From contig OV277858.1 in assembly GCA_922989275.2 (NCBI GenBank), positions 11,470,001 through 11,534,000 on the forward strand: 64,000 bases of DNA, in the 5' to 3' direction. Of this stretch, positions 38,128-50,389 are shown piece by piece. Origin of the DNA: Gari tellinella (Eukaryota; Mollusca; Bivalvia; Cardiida; Psammobiidae). Every line of letters starts with the position of its first letter. Position 1 is the first letter of the stretch. The position numbers and the translations under genes are program-made. The notes under the pieces were generated by a model. That model made no database searches and was not told where the DNA came from. It saw only the letters and a list, made by a program, of their open reading frames with translations.

Positions 38128-39045
38128 TTAAATACTCAAGCAGGAAACGCAACACAAACAATACACCCACCTCACAAGCAGAACACACACACGGTCATAC
38201 CATAACAAACTCACACTCATGCACATACATATACACACACGCGCAATACCATTCCTTCATCTACACACTAAATAGAAAACAACACGCAAGACAAACATAA
38301 AGCAAACGGAACATAGAAGGCCGCCTTGGTATGGTCAGTAGCAATCAATAATTAATTATAAACTAATTATTAATAACCACTGGGGGTTAAACCTGGGTTT
38401 AGGGGCGCCCAACCTCACTCTTATCTCCTATGTTCACCTATAAAGACGAACAGTGTACATAAAATTTAAACCCTGTTCCACAACCTTACAATAAAAAAGA
38501 CAGCCAACAGAATAAGTAAATACATGTAAAACATGTAACAAATATTCTATGACAAGAAGATTATTAGTAACACGAGAAAGAATTAAACATTCAATCCCGT
38601 GCTAAAAATAGCCTACTATTGCAACGGACAAATTGTACTCAAGCGACGAATCCGTAGTCACGAGTAACTGTAAGACATGGATGAGTTCAATGTTGACAGA
38701 GAGGGAGAGAAAAATCAAAGCACGAAAATCCGACATTACTCTTCCAGTTAAGGACGGCTTTAGAGATACATCATCATGTAGTGCTAAGCCCTGTTTGTAG
38801 TCGCACAAATAAAGAAGAAAGCATGGTTATCAATTGTAGATTGATCGATAACCAAACGTGAAGTGCGCAGCAAAATAGTTGGATCATAATTTTATTTAGG
38901 AAATATCTAATAACTCTAGAAATAAAGAACTCTTCCAAATAATTAATAATTACCTCAAAGATGAATGAATGTTTTAAAAATACCAAACTGATAAATAGCA
39001 AACGCAAATCACTGAAGCTAAACTGAATTCTAATCAACACCAAAT
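38128..39045 (-). mobile_element. PLE-A retroelement, 5'-truncated copy in D2-B
   Basis: Same insertion as 5727-6645, carried along in the duplication. The reverse transcriptase end is further decayed: the stretch corresponding to TSRLVIDQST is now shifted out of frame by an indel near 38890. The 3' terminus is eroded (AAATACTCAAG rather than AATAAATACGAAA...). Confidence 0.8.
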
Positions 39046-39502
39046 TTCACCAATGCATGTGTCGAGTTAAGAAATGGTATTCGTTGTTTTTACTTTCAAA
39101 GGGTAAACTCATCAAATGCTTTAGTAAAATCTTCGCCCTATTGTTAGAGTGCTCTATCTCAATTTTTGAAAAAACTGATTTTTTTGTATCACTGGATGTG
39201 TCTTTACGACCTCTACCTTAGATATAGATTTTATGTAACGGAAAAAGTTACCGCGTAAAATCATGATCTATCTTTAATGGGTAAAGCGGTACTTTAATGA
39301 ATCGAAGTCGAATAAGAGGAAAATCTGTTTTAAGTCAAAGCTGAGTATGCATGCAAATGGTAAAGTCTATTAAACATAATTGAAAGTATTTTGTTTGTCT
39401 CAGAAAATCAATTTAACGATGTTCAACTGTATTTAATGTTGGATCTAGATAAAGGGCCTATAAATCATTTGACAGTTAAACTGTAAGTTTAACCTTAAGG
39501 AT

Positions 39503-39779
39503 GTCGGTCTGTCTTTTTGAGCATTATGAAATTTCCGAAAAATTTTACGAACTCGTTTTCAAAAAAATGGTAAGAACTCATTTTTGGTGAAGGCATACAG
39601 TAATAAAACACTATTTTCCCGGGGGAAAAATGGATTTTCGTTCCGGAAGGGACTTTTCAAGTTTTATGTCCTATTCGTAGCTAACAGCATACACTGTTTC
39701 ATAGGTAGGTTGTATTTTGTTACATCCGATTTCATTTCAATTTTTCAGAATATAAGCATGAAAGTAATGCGGTAGTAAT
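39503..39779. other. Short spacer, nothing recognised
   Basis: Lies between the end of D2 homology and the start of the R3 repeat. A GGTAAGAAC word near 39570 has no supporting gene context. Confidence 0.4.
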
Positions 39780-40580
39780 AAAGATTTGGCTCGCGGGTAA
39801 TAAAGCTTCGGCTCATCAAAAGTAAGTATAATCCTAGGTTGTAGATCGTAATATCAATCAACTAATTAACCAATCAAACAAATAACAGCTGCAAGTCTGT
39901 GACAATTTGTTCTGGGCTATCTCGCAACTCGGCATCTCATCTCATATTATGATCTAGATCCAAACTGAACAAATAAAACGAAAATTTAGCTGTAAAGCAT
40001 TTTGGATCCTGATGAGATCCTAGCTACTCGGCGTTTCATTTATATCTAATTGTGTGTCAAAACTATAAAGAAAGTAAAAATTGAATAATTCTAAGGTGTC
40101 AAACAGTTTGGATTCTGATGCAGTGCCGATCTAGACGGCGTCTGATCAAGATTCAAACTGATTGCATAGGAATTCAGGTGAAAAAAATTCTAACATATAT
40201 CAAACAGTTGCGACGTTCTGATTATTTATTGGAGTTTGACTAAATGCATAATACATGAAAATGAGACAAATGTAAGGCATGTCGCACGTATTGCAAACTG
40301 TGTAGGCGCATATTAGCTGTCGTTCCTCAAATACAGCGCCTTTTCAGGGTCGATACTGTTTTCAGTAACATAGAAATAAATATAGCTGATTCTTGTGAGA
40401 TACTCAGTATATGAACTGTATCAATGCTTATATCCAGATAATAGCTCAGAGTTACAGCTGTATCAGTTACTCGGCGTCTGATCTGGATCTAGGCTTTGAA
40501 AATACTATTATAGTGTACACAGTAGGAATATCGTTACTCCGTGCGGTATATATGCTTAGTAAAATAAATCTGGATATATA
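39780..40580 (+). repeat. R3 repeat, single-unit relative of 62425-63760
   Basis: Shares GGGTAATAAAGCTTCGGCTC, TAATCCTAGG and ATATCAATCAACTAATTAAC with 62430-62500, then one hairpin unit (40100-40165), then GCATATTAGCTG and CTCGGCGTCTGATCTGGATC words. The right-hand locus has the hairpin unit three times, so this is the less expanded form. Confidence 0.8.
40100..40165. repeat. GTTTGGATC-family hairpin
   Basis: CAAACAGTTTGGATTCTGAT pairs imperfectly with ATCAAGATTCAAACTGATTG around a GCCGATCTAGACGGCG core, which is itself nearly palindromic. Confidence 0.8.
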
Positions 40581-40910
40581 TTGGAAACATATTGATTTGT
40601 ATCGTTTTAATCCAATTGCATTCTACTTATTCATACTTAAAATTGTATGAAAAATACACCGTTAGAAAGGGAATTAAATTGTCTACAAATTCTACATTTA
40701 CACATTTATGCTTTTGTGAAGGAAACAAGCAGTTATAAGGACTTGAAAACAACAGGTGCAATAAATCTAAGTGTCAGTAATAAAAACATTGGAAATATGT
40801 TGACTTGTATCGTTTTAACCGAGTGGTATTCTACTTATTCATATTTCAAATTGTATGACAAATACACCGTTAGAAAGGGAGTTAAATGTTCTTCAAACTT
40901 TATAAACACG
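40581..40910 (+). repeat. Tandem repeat, period about 208 bp
   Basis: TTGGAAACATATTGATTTGT at 40581 recurs as TTGGAAATATGTTGACTTGT at 40789. Both are followed by ATCGTTTTAA, TTCTACTTATTCATA and ACACCGTTAGAAAGGGA. The same unit is at 63765-64000. Confidence 0.85.
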
Positions 40911-42861
40911 CGTCAAATTCACACTAAATTTCCAATATTTCCAATAAGATGTATTGGTGAGAGTGTGTACTCTTATCAGTCAGAGACTGGCTATAGATAG
41001 CCAAATAACTCTTATCTATATCACTGACATATACGCCTACGAGGCTATTGCTATCATGTAAAGTATTAACATTTAAAGAATAACAAATTTCAGAGTAATG
41101 TGGATACAACTTATTGACATATACATGTATACTATTTGTCTTACCAAAATCAGTTGTGTAAGTCTAATAGATATTGTATATCTTTTCCAACCAGGTCATG
41201 GAAAAGAAACATCTAGAAAATTACGAGTAATAGTGTCACACTACACAAAAACAAAACCATATACAGGCGAGTGTCAAACCCGCGATGTCAAACCCGCATG
41301 TAAATGTGGCTCTAGAGACCACTGTCCAACCATTAGACAATGTATTATATGGAAAAATGATAAAGATAGTAATACTACAATACAAAGGGTCACATTAGCG
41401 ACCAATATAACGATTGATTATAACCCTTACATACTGAATATTAAGAATTTACATAACAGTCAGTGTCTCGCTTGGACTTTAGAATAATTGTGTCAATTTA
41501 TAATGTCCTACCGGTACCGTGTTCTTATAAAAAAATATTAAAGAAGTGACAGATATTTTTTTGAAGAATGCAACTGGACTCGCATCTCTGATGTATGGTG
41601 GAAGAGTGCTCCAGAACGTTTATACTGCATGCATGAAACTTATATCTCCAAACTTCACCAAACAACTTATCGGTACAACTAGCGATACTGATTCACTCGC
41701 AGACCGCAACTCTCTTCGAGGTTTATACAACGTCAATCATACTGACAATGTACCTTGATGAATCATATTTGACATGGCTTTGTATATGAGAGTGTGAATG
41801 TTGAATTAAATTATGTGTTGAACTTGAAGCAAGTGAACTTCCTTCAAGGCTGGAGTGATGTGATTGTACCGAGGAGTCCTTGTAATATTGCAGTCTGTGG
41901 CAGAAGTCAATTTTCGATGTGACTAAATAACTACTAGTATGACCTATTTGACTCGCAACTGTGCGTAATTAGACCTGCACACAGCGTGACTGTACTGTGA
42001 CATATCCATTTGGAATAAAATATAGCACCAATAGTATTCACACACATTGTAGGTTTGTTTTTAAAGTTTCCCAGTTGAACGTAAAAGTCTTCAGTTATGT
42101 TAACCTTTTTTATGTGAAACAGTATGGTCTCCGTTTTGTAAGTGGTCAGCTTCATCATAATATGGTGCATCCATGAGACTTTGTCTTTTGAGACATCCTT
42201 CGATTGTTGAGACGGCTACTTGTGGCAAGATGTGTCTTTAGGCTTGAATGGCAAGTATCACTTTGAATCATCTGCATAGAAATGATGATCCAGATCATGA
42301 GTTTAAATTTAGCCGACAGATTTTGTGTACAATATGATACTTCAAACAATCGTCTACTGCCTGTACATTTCTCTCAATTAATGCAATTCATTTATAATTT
42401 TCAGTGAAATCATCCAATGACATTGCTTGAAGATCCGTCATTATTTATTCAATGTCGTTGTTTCTGCTTCACTCACTTCTTATTGTTTTGCGCGTACCTT
42501 ACCTTTAAGACTATTATATCTCTCTGCATGACCCTTGAAATCAAATCCCACAAAACTGTTTAACTTACTATAAGCCCCATCTGTCATATGTATAATCCAC
42601 TATAATTATAATGCCTATATGTTGTACCATCCTGTAATATTAACGGTATATTATTTAGCTGTACTTATTTACCCCCAAACCATGCAGGAATACACACAAT
42701 GTATTAGTTTTACGCATGCCCACAAATAATAGCATCAACCTTTTCCTAGATGTACCTAAAAACATGCAAGTATACTGACTATATACTAGTTTTGCACATG
42801 AAGGCAAATAAATGTCATCTACCCCTGATGTATCTGCGTTTAAACATGTAATACTACTCCC
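40911..42861. other. Intergenic, one weak ORF
   Basis: The plus-strand frame 41098-41487 encodes a Cys-bearing stretch (ACKCGSRDHCPTIRQC). It faintly resembles the cysteine-rich connector ahead of GIY-YIG domains in some Penelope elements, but no endonuclease motif follows. A further frame at 41546-41758 has no recognised motif. Nothing else is supported. Confidence 0.35.
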
Positions 42862-43144
42862 TTAATAAATACGAAAAAGACTCAAGCAGGAAACGTAACA
42901 CGAACCATACACCCACCTCTCAAGCAGAACACACACACACACACACAGTCATACCATTACACCCACCTCTCAAGCAGAACACACATTCACACAGTCATAC
43001 CATAACACACACACACATGCACGCAATATAATTTCTTCATCCACACACTAAATAGAAAACACGCCAGACAAACATAAAGCAAAGTGAACATAGAAGCCCG
43101 CCTTGGTACGGTCAGTAGCAATCAATAATTAATTATAAATTAAT
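42862..43144 (-). mobile_element. PLE-A 3' tail, severely truncated
   Basis: Contains only the terminal 280 bp: AATAAATACGAAAAAGACTC, the ACACCCACCTCTCAAGCAG block (present twice here, at about 42909 and 42959) and GCCCGCCTTGGTACGG. The inner boundary falls right after AATTATAAATTAAT. Confidence 0.85.
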
Positions 43145-44044
43145 AGTTTGGAATGGATCTAATTCTTTCTCAGGTGGACATTGTGGTGGTAGTTAATTAT
43201 TCACATGATTTGTCTCTGCATTGCTGTCTAAGTGTTTCCATGTTTTACAAAGCAACTGTCAGACGGCAAACCCAGTAATACCACATTATACAAGTTTGTT
43301 TTTGTGAAATCTGTGATTTTTGCGTACCCGTTTTTATCTTGTAAACAGTGCGATCTTTATTTTTTTTCTCCTCAAATGGATTGTGTATCTGACTCTATGT
43401 CTGCGCAGCATTCAAATAGTCCATTTTTTAACAACTATGTTTGTCTGATCTTTGTTGTTTATATATGTTCAAGTCACTCATAGACATCTTCAACTACAAG
43501 TTGTATTGTATATCTAATATGCATTAAAATGTAATAACAACATAAGATCAGATTGCTGTAGCATGCTGATATTTTTTCATCTTGCTTAACCATTGCTTAA
43601 CCATTTTTGTAGCAATACTGCGGTATTGCTTATAATACACGACACAAGTATTTTATATTGATTTTGTTTTGATACATTTTTCCCACTGTTTTTACATTGT
43701 AATCCACTCTGGTTACATTATTATCTATTATGATTACATTGCAATTCACAATGATTATATATTTAACAATGCTAGAAGCAAATCATTTTAACTCAAAGCT
43801 TGTTTAAGGCTTCTGTCTCTAGGTTTCTATCGTTTGACTCTAAGATAGTTTTATATATAAAAAAATGAATAAATTGTTTCTGTAAAAATAAAATGGTTAA
43901 AACTAAACTTAGATTTAAAAACATATAGGATATTAAAAATCTAAAAGCTTTTTATCTGCATCAAAAGTGCAGAACAATATATAATGTCGGCTGTAGTAAT
44001 TGAAAAAAATAGGATGATGTGCAGGATAGAAAACCTGCAATTGT
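43145..44044. other. Intergenic, nothing recognised
   Basis: AT-rich sequence. Short iterated ATTACATTG(T/C)AATCCAC words lie at about 43690-43760. The open frame 43232-43483 has no motif. Confidence 0.4.
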
Positions 44045-45335
44045 TACAAAACAAGAGCCTGAAAATATAAATACGGAATTAAAACGTGTTATGGAATCTG
44101 TATCTGATGTACAACTTACAGAACTTGTAGTGGAAGAGGTCTATGCAAGACTTGAACAGATAAATAAAAACTGTCGGATGAGTAATAACTGTTAAACATC
44201 TCCAATTTAATACTTCTTTATTTACCGATTACTTCCTTTACTTCATCTTGTTCTCAAACCCTCAAACTTGTTTATTCTATGAAACCTCACGTATATGACG
44301 TAAGTACGTGCGACGTATATGCAGCTGCGCCACGACGTCGGTCGGTGTTACGCGTTCCCGACATACTCTGGGCCTCTTAATGTTTGCAACATTTACTGCA
44401 TAAAGGAATTAGAAAATGTGCAAGTCCTTCGTTTAATCCAATTATTACTTTCCAACCTATCACTCAATTTTATCACAATATTCATCCTTTCGCTAAATCT
44501 CATCTATCACATACTTTTGAAATGAAGTAATAAAGTTTTGAAGAAAATTAAACTTTTCTGCCACTGAATTTTAATTACAAATGTTTCTAGCTATTCGTTT
44601 CTATTCTATAATTTCAAGTGGGTACAGTTTCACTATTGGGCTGTTCGTAACATCAGAATCAGTTCGGATTTTTGCAAAAGAGAGATATTACAACTGTGCA
44701 GAAAGTTTAAAAGGCTTTTTTTTAAATCATATCGAGTGACTGTCGAACATCTCATTGCCAATCTCGAGTCTTACACTGCAGTGAACTACATACATGCATT
44801 TTAGAACGAACTGTGTCCCTATATGTCGGTCTTATAGATCTGCAAGCTGAAATATACTAGATTAAATTATTACCATACTACTTATCTTTGGTAGTTTAAC
44901 TCATTAATCGTCTTAGTTACCGATTAAGTAACCCGTATATCTTGGAACCTGAGCTGCATGGGTACACTTTCACCAAAATTCGTGAGCATGTGATAATTGA
45001 CATGCCTTTTAAAGTTCGGTTTACCTTCTGCTTGTTATGCACTTGTCGTCTGCAAAACGTTGTTGTAACAATTCTCAATTTTCTGCATTTTTGTAAAGAC
45101 AATATCAGCAGAATGCCAAACAGTTTGGCACAAATGAGCCGCAGCGTCATGCGGGGTTTCGTCTGGATCCAAACTGTTTGCAACAGTTATAACAAATACA
45201 CCCGCAACAGGCAGTAGGTTAACCCATCGTCACATATAAACTCGGGTATTTTACGAATTTAATGTATTCCTGCTTTGAAGAACATAATTCCAGCTGTTAT
45301 TAGACAATAAGCCGACGAAAAGAAAATAGACGATA

Positions 45336-46336
45336 TATCGTCGCGTGAGTCTTACAACGTTCTATGTCCATTTTGTAAACAAATAGAGTTCTATATACCG
45401 TTAGAAAGCTATTTTCAAGAGCCATCTCCTGGTGCAAATCATATGTTTACCCGAGCTTTCTATTTGAAGTTATCGCCAATATTACAATGTTCTATCTCCA
45501 GTTTTAACGTTTTGTTTAGTGTTACAATGATATATGTCCAATTTATCCAGTCATTGTGTTCCAATTGGATCACGTGACAGAAATTTCCAAAATGGCTGCG
45601 ACCTTCATGGTTATTGGCGTACAGTGTAATCGGCGAAATACCCATGTATCTTTAACTACATGAGTAATTCAAAGTAAGTTATTAATTTAAAGCAGATAGC
45701 TGCTTAAAATAATATGAAAGTAAAACTAAATACCCCTTTAAAGAAGTCCCTCCAAGCCAAGTCGCACAAGGGAGACTTTATAAACCGAGGTCGCATGTAC
45801 GGATGTTAACAACCACAACAAACCAAACCCAATTCTTAAGAAGTATTCTATTTTATCTGCTTGTCAGTGACCTTTATTTCTTGGCCGAGGGGATAATTCT
45901 TAAGAAGTATTCTATTTTATCTGCTTGTCAGTGACCTTTATTTCTTGGCCGAGGGGATAATTTCATCAAAATAAGCAAAAATATTCCTTATGGGGAGTAT
46001 TTAGAATGGACATAGAACATTGTAATACTGTAATTGTTCATGCAATTGTCTGAAACTGTATTGTTAATAATGTTCTATCTACACAAAATGGACATAGAAC
46101 ATTGTAATAATGAGTGAAATAGAAGGTAGAGTTTGAGAAATGATCTATCTCAAACCGAAAGTAAGATATATCTCAAAAACCATGCCTACAATCCTCATAA
46201 AACTTTAAATGGAACCCTTTGCATTCACAATTCATCAGGTAAAGTCGAAAGAATTTTCAAAATCCATCAAAATTATGCTGTTTAATTGGTCCAAAACTTT
46301 AAAGTCGATTTTCGTTGTAAGACTCACACGACGATA
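45336..46336. mobile_element. 1,001 bp DNA element, 24-bp terminal inverted repeats, TA target
   Basis: The ends 45336-45359 and 46313-46336 are inverted repeats with one mismatch (TATCGTCG[C/T]GTGAGTCTTACA...). Copy 1 at about 23680-23700 shows the uninterrupted site. The simplest target duplication is TA (45334-45335 and 46337-46338). Subterminal words ACAATGTTCTATCTCC and complements (GGACATAGAACATTGTAATA) recur at least six times in both orientations. There is no ORF of note, so it is non-autonomous. A TA target fits Tc1/mariner-like elements, but the ends were not matched to a known family. Confidence 0.85.
45831..45961 (+). repeat. 64 bp direct repeat, two copies
   Basis: AATTCTTAAGAAGTATTCTA at 45831 repeats at 45895, and the full 64 bp unit is essentially identical in both copies. 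This suggests a recent duplication inside the 1,001 bp element. Confidence 0.95.
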
Positions 46337-49186
46337 TACAACTGAAACAGAATGACGCCCGACTGGTTTGAGACACCCCTTTCAAACTAGTCACGTACCG
46401 TTACATGCTACTCGCAATTAAGCGGCGAAAATAGTTTATTTCTCCGATAAACCTAACAACAAGCAGGTGACAATTTCAATGAGGTGATGAGTTTGGTATA
46501 TTTATTCGGATAATTGAATTTATTGACCATCGACACGGACGTCCAAGCAATTCACTGCATTGAACAATTGCAGGGAGGGAAAGTGAATCATTTCGCTGTG
46601 GCAAATATACAGTTAAACACTTTTAACTCTGGTGTTTGTTTGCATACTAGTATACATGTTCACCTGAATTCTACATTCTCAACTGTTTTGCAGCAATACA
46701 ATATGAGTTACCTGCCTATTTACAAATGTTTAAAGCACAGTCGATATATCTCTCTGTTCTACGAAGTTCGATTACTTATGTCATTATGAAATATGAGTAA
46801 TAAATAGTACCGCACAGACGTGGTTTACATCCTTAATGTATAACTAGTATGTTCATCATTGATGCGTTTTAAATGGAACACAATGTACACACGGATCATG
46901 TTGGGACCCAACCCGATGTGTTCCCCCTTTGACATCAAATTACAAGCCGATGTCTATCTGGAGACGGGAATGTAGAGCAATATATTTTAATGACCATTGA
47001 AATGGACGACGACTTCCAATATTGTACTTGAAACTTTGCCCCGAGGGACATCGAATCATTTTACTATGGCAAGTATACAGTTAACTATTTCACAATTGAT
47101 GTTATAGTTAAAAATAAGCAAATCACAGCTTAGAATTAAAACAAGCAAATACAATAAGTTAAAAGTGTTATAGCATATACTAATAACTTTGTATAGATAA
47201 CGTTGCCTTTGTGCGTAAATAGCTAATATTGAGCTAGTATCCGGTGTAGAATGACTCTATTCTATGGGGACAATAATATATCTATTCCACTTCGGCAACA
47301 AGCTCACACGCCATTATCATGCTATGATAAAGCAGAGGTATGATAGTATTGTCCTTAGAGATAAATCTTTTTGCGGCACATAAAAACAGGAAAATAGTTG
47401 CATTTACGTGTTACATTCTATTCTAATATATTGTGTTTTAAGCTTAACTAAACATTAATTAAATTTAACATGTTCGCATATACACTCGCATGACTTTGAA
47501 TTAGTATGTAAAAATAGATTGTTTCGTTAAGCACATCAAACACAGATAATGATATAGTTATACAAACAACCTTTAACAATGTTCTTTTCTATTTCGTTGT
47601 ATCCAGTTTGCCTTTGGCATTGACGTTTAGCATGATGCACACTATTCTTCTGCATTAGTTTTGATAAGCATTTACACAAACGTTGAATTAAAAAGTGTAA
47701 ACTGCTGAAAATCCTTGTTGTCTAATCCGAAAGGAGGTGTCAAAAGGAAATGTTCAGTTGGTTACAACAATAATAAGCTTGACATTTATAAGTAAAGCGT
47801 TCGGTAAGGAATGTTGTTTAACCTGAGTAGTTCTACACCTATTTTTTTAATCAACATTTGTAATTGTATACCGGTATTATGTCCTGTGTCAACAAAAATA
47901 AATAATATATTTGTCAAATATATTTAGCAAATATAGACCGATATTGAATATATAGTGATAATATAGTCATTTAAAGCAGGACAAGGATTTCAATACTGGA
48001 CAAAATACATATATTAAAACGTGTTATGACGCTTATAATCTATCTAGATCACGGGTCCGTACTTTGAAGCATTCTAAGATATTATTTTCTCTAATTAAAT
48101 CAAAATCGCTTAGTTTTCGTCAATTTCCTCTAAATATTTGATGATTTTACCCTCAGAAAAAGAAAGCAACTAAGGAGATTCTTAACTGTTAGATATGTTG
48201 GGCCGTGGATTTAAAGAAAAATGCCGGATTGAACAAAGTACATTGGAATATAAGTTTAGTATTATAAAGGAAAGTAGCATGAGCAAACTAAACACTCTAA
48301 GTATCATTGAAATAGTTGATAAAATAAGACAAGGCTAAATTATATGATACATTTGAGGATGCATATAATGTATTAGAGCAACCGATAACAACTATACAAA
48401 TATTCCAACCAGAAGGACCACACATATGAGCGAAACCTGATAGAGGACAACATTAGTATCGCTTGATAAGGTAGGCTCACAGACTGGAGATGTGGGTGGT
48501 GCAGCAAACACGATGGGTAAAATACCGCCTTTTAAAAACGATATTGGTTATCGCGACTTCGGTTATGAATGATGTTTTTGAGGAAGTTACTGTGACATAT
48601 TGTGGACATTGATTTGTGGTAATTGTCACAGCAGTTAAACATCCTCGACACAGTTAAGAACGTAAAGAGGACATGACTGAATAACAACAGTAAAATACGG
48701 AGCGTGTTAAAAACAACACTTAAACCATCTTTTAAAACTCAAACACAATACAAACAAGAAGAGCAGCAAAATAGACTGACGCCTAAGCAACCATACGAAA
48801 ATCAGCCATAAGTTAGTATTGAAATGTTTCACGTGAAGTTTCTAAGAACACTTAAACTGCATCAAAGCACACATTAGTGTTGTCATGAAGTTTCATAACT
48901 GTCAGTTCCTAGATTACTTACAAACTGTAGAAAAGTGCTATTGAATAATATTTTAATGCCTTTACGCTGCATTTTAGCAATTGCAGTTTTACTTAATCGA
49001 TTGAGAATAGGATTTATTTTAATAGTATTCATTCTGATGAGTGTGATCACACTTTTGAGACATTGTTGTTGTTGTTATTATTGTTAATATTTATAAAAGT
49101 TTCATACAGCAATAACATATTTTCAAATGTATTTTGATAACATAGCAATAAGTAACCTTTCAATTATTTTTAAATCGCATGTACGT

Positions 49187-50280
49187 TTAACCCTCATCCG
49201 GACCTTTGGGGTCCATTCGGACCCCAGCGGCTTTATTTTTGCTTGAAAAAAGTATTCAGCCTAATGACGCTTATGACGTTTTTAGACATTGTTCATACGA
49301 CTGTTTTTGACACTTTTAGTGAAATACGTACTAAATAGGTCAATTCGCATAGATTTTTTTTTTAAAACAAGGTTGGGGTCAAGCCAGACCCCAGAATTCT
49401 AAAGGTTAGTAAAATGTGTTTCAGGCCATTTTAAAACCATTTCTTGTTGTTTACAACTCTAATAATGGCATTTATTGAATACTAGATAACCCCGATAATA
49501 CTGTGCCTCAATTGCACATATAAATATGTCTTTCACGATCTTGTGATTGAGTTATTTCCTTTGGATATTATAACCCCGGACGCCAAACGCGAGTCCAAGG
49601 GATTCACACTGTATGGAACGAATACAATTCTATCTGACCTAAAATTATGCAAATGATTTCAAGATTCAAATAAGTGTACTGTATCATGTTTGGTTCTGGT
49701 CCTTTCTGGAAGTTTCAATAGCTGTCATGGGCCAATAGTGTTGACCTTGACCTTTGACCTTGACCCTATTGTAAGTTGGCCAACGAGGTCTGGTTGGTCG
49801 GTATTTAAGGCGTCTATTTCATTGCTTCATTGCCATTTTACAATCTATCAGATTCATCTATATAGCTACAGGGGAAGAAAGAGACATACTACAGACACAC
49901 ATGCTCCCATTTGGATGTTTGGCAAACGCTTGTTCAGCAGTGGATTAACCTACAATTTCTTGTTATTTCGATCATGAATAAAACTTAATTTAATAGATGA
50001 TGATCACAGGAAACCTCAAATAGTTCTATACAAGTGTGATAAGGGAAGGCGTGCAAACGTTGGTCCGTTACGCTGAACAGATATAACGAATCACTTGTGG
50101 GTGTTATGTATCGTAGTCCGTTTTATTGTTCGTAGACATTTAGGTTGTTCTTCATATACATCATTACAGCGGAATATATGTTTTGCAGTGATTTGACATA
50201 CAGTTATATATTTACATTACGAGCAATGTGACAGTGAATTAGAAGGTTGTATTGTTGCATAGATGCAAGCAATGTTTCTT
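49187..50280. mobile_element. Possible piggyBac-type element end (TTAA + CCCTCATCCGGACC)
   Basis: TTAA at 49187-49190 is followed by CCCTCATCCGGACC, with GGGGTCC/GGACCCC (49208-49225) and GGGGTC/GACCCC (49375-49392) inverted words. It begins exactly at the end of R1 homology. TTAA plus a CCC-initial terminus is typical of piggyBac elements. I did not find a matching right end, so the right boundary is arbitrary and the element may be truncated. The open frame 49690-49977 has no transposase motif. Confidence 0.4.
49742..49766 (-). promoter_or_regulatory. Cluster of four AGGTCA-type half-sites
   Basis: TGACCT at 49742-49747, 49748-49753 and 49755-49760, and TGACCC at 49761-49766, i.e. direct repeats with spacings 0, 1 and 0. 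Read on the minus strand this gives TCAAGGTCA twice, plus a DR1. These match nuclear-receptor half-sites by sequence. Function is inference; it could be a simple hexamer repeat. Confidence 0.35.
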
Positions 50281-50389
50281 TTAAGGGGTCGTGGTGGCAG
50301 AGGTTTTATGGTATATTGCAGTATACTGCATGACTGGATAGAGTAGAGAGCTCAAACAGGTGCTTTCTACCACTGATTGTTTAACCTTT

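Larger units (their letters stand above)
44045..49188 (+). repeat. R1 long repeat, copy 2
   Basis: Partner of 22415-28051. It is interrupted by the 1,001 bp element at 45336-46336, and it lacks the two blocks inserted in copy 1. It ends precisely where a TTAA followed by CCCTCATCCGGACC begins, so its right side may have been cut by that element. Confidence 0.9.

Noticed and set aside
41098..41487. Cys-bearing ORF as a possible retroelement gene
   Set aside because: Only a faint resemblance to a Penelope connector, with no GIY-YIG or RT motif adjoining. Mentioned in the annotation but not called as a gene.
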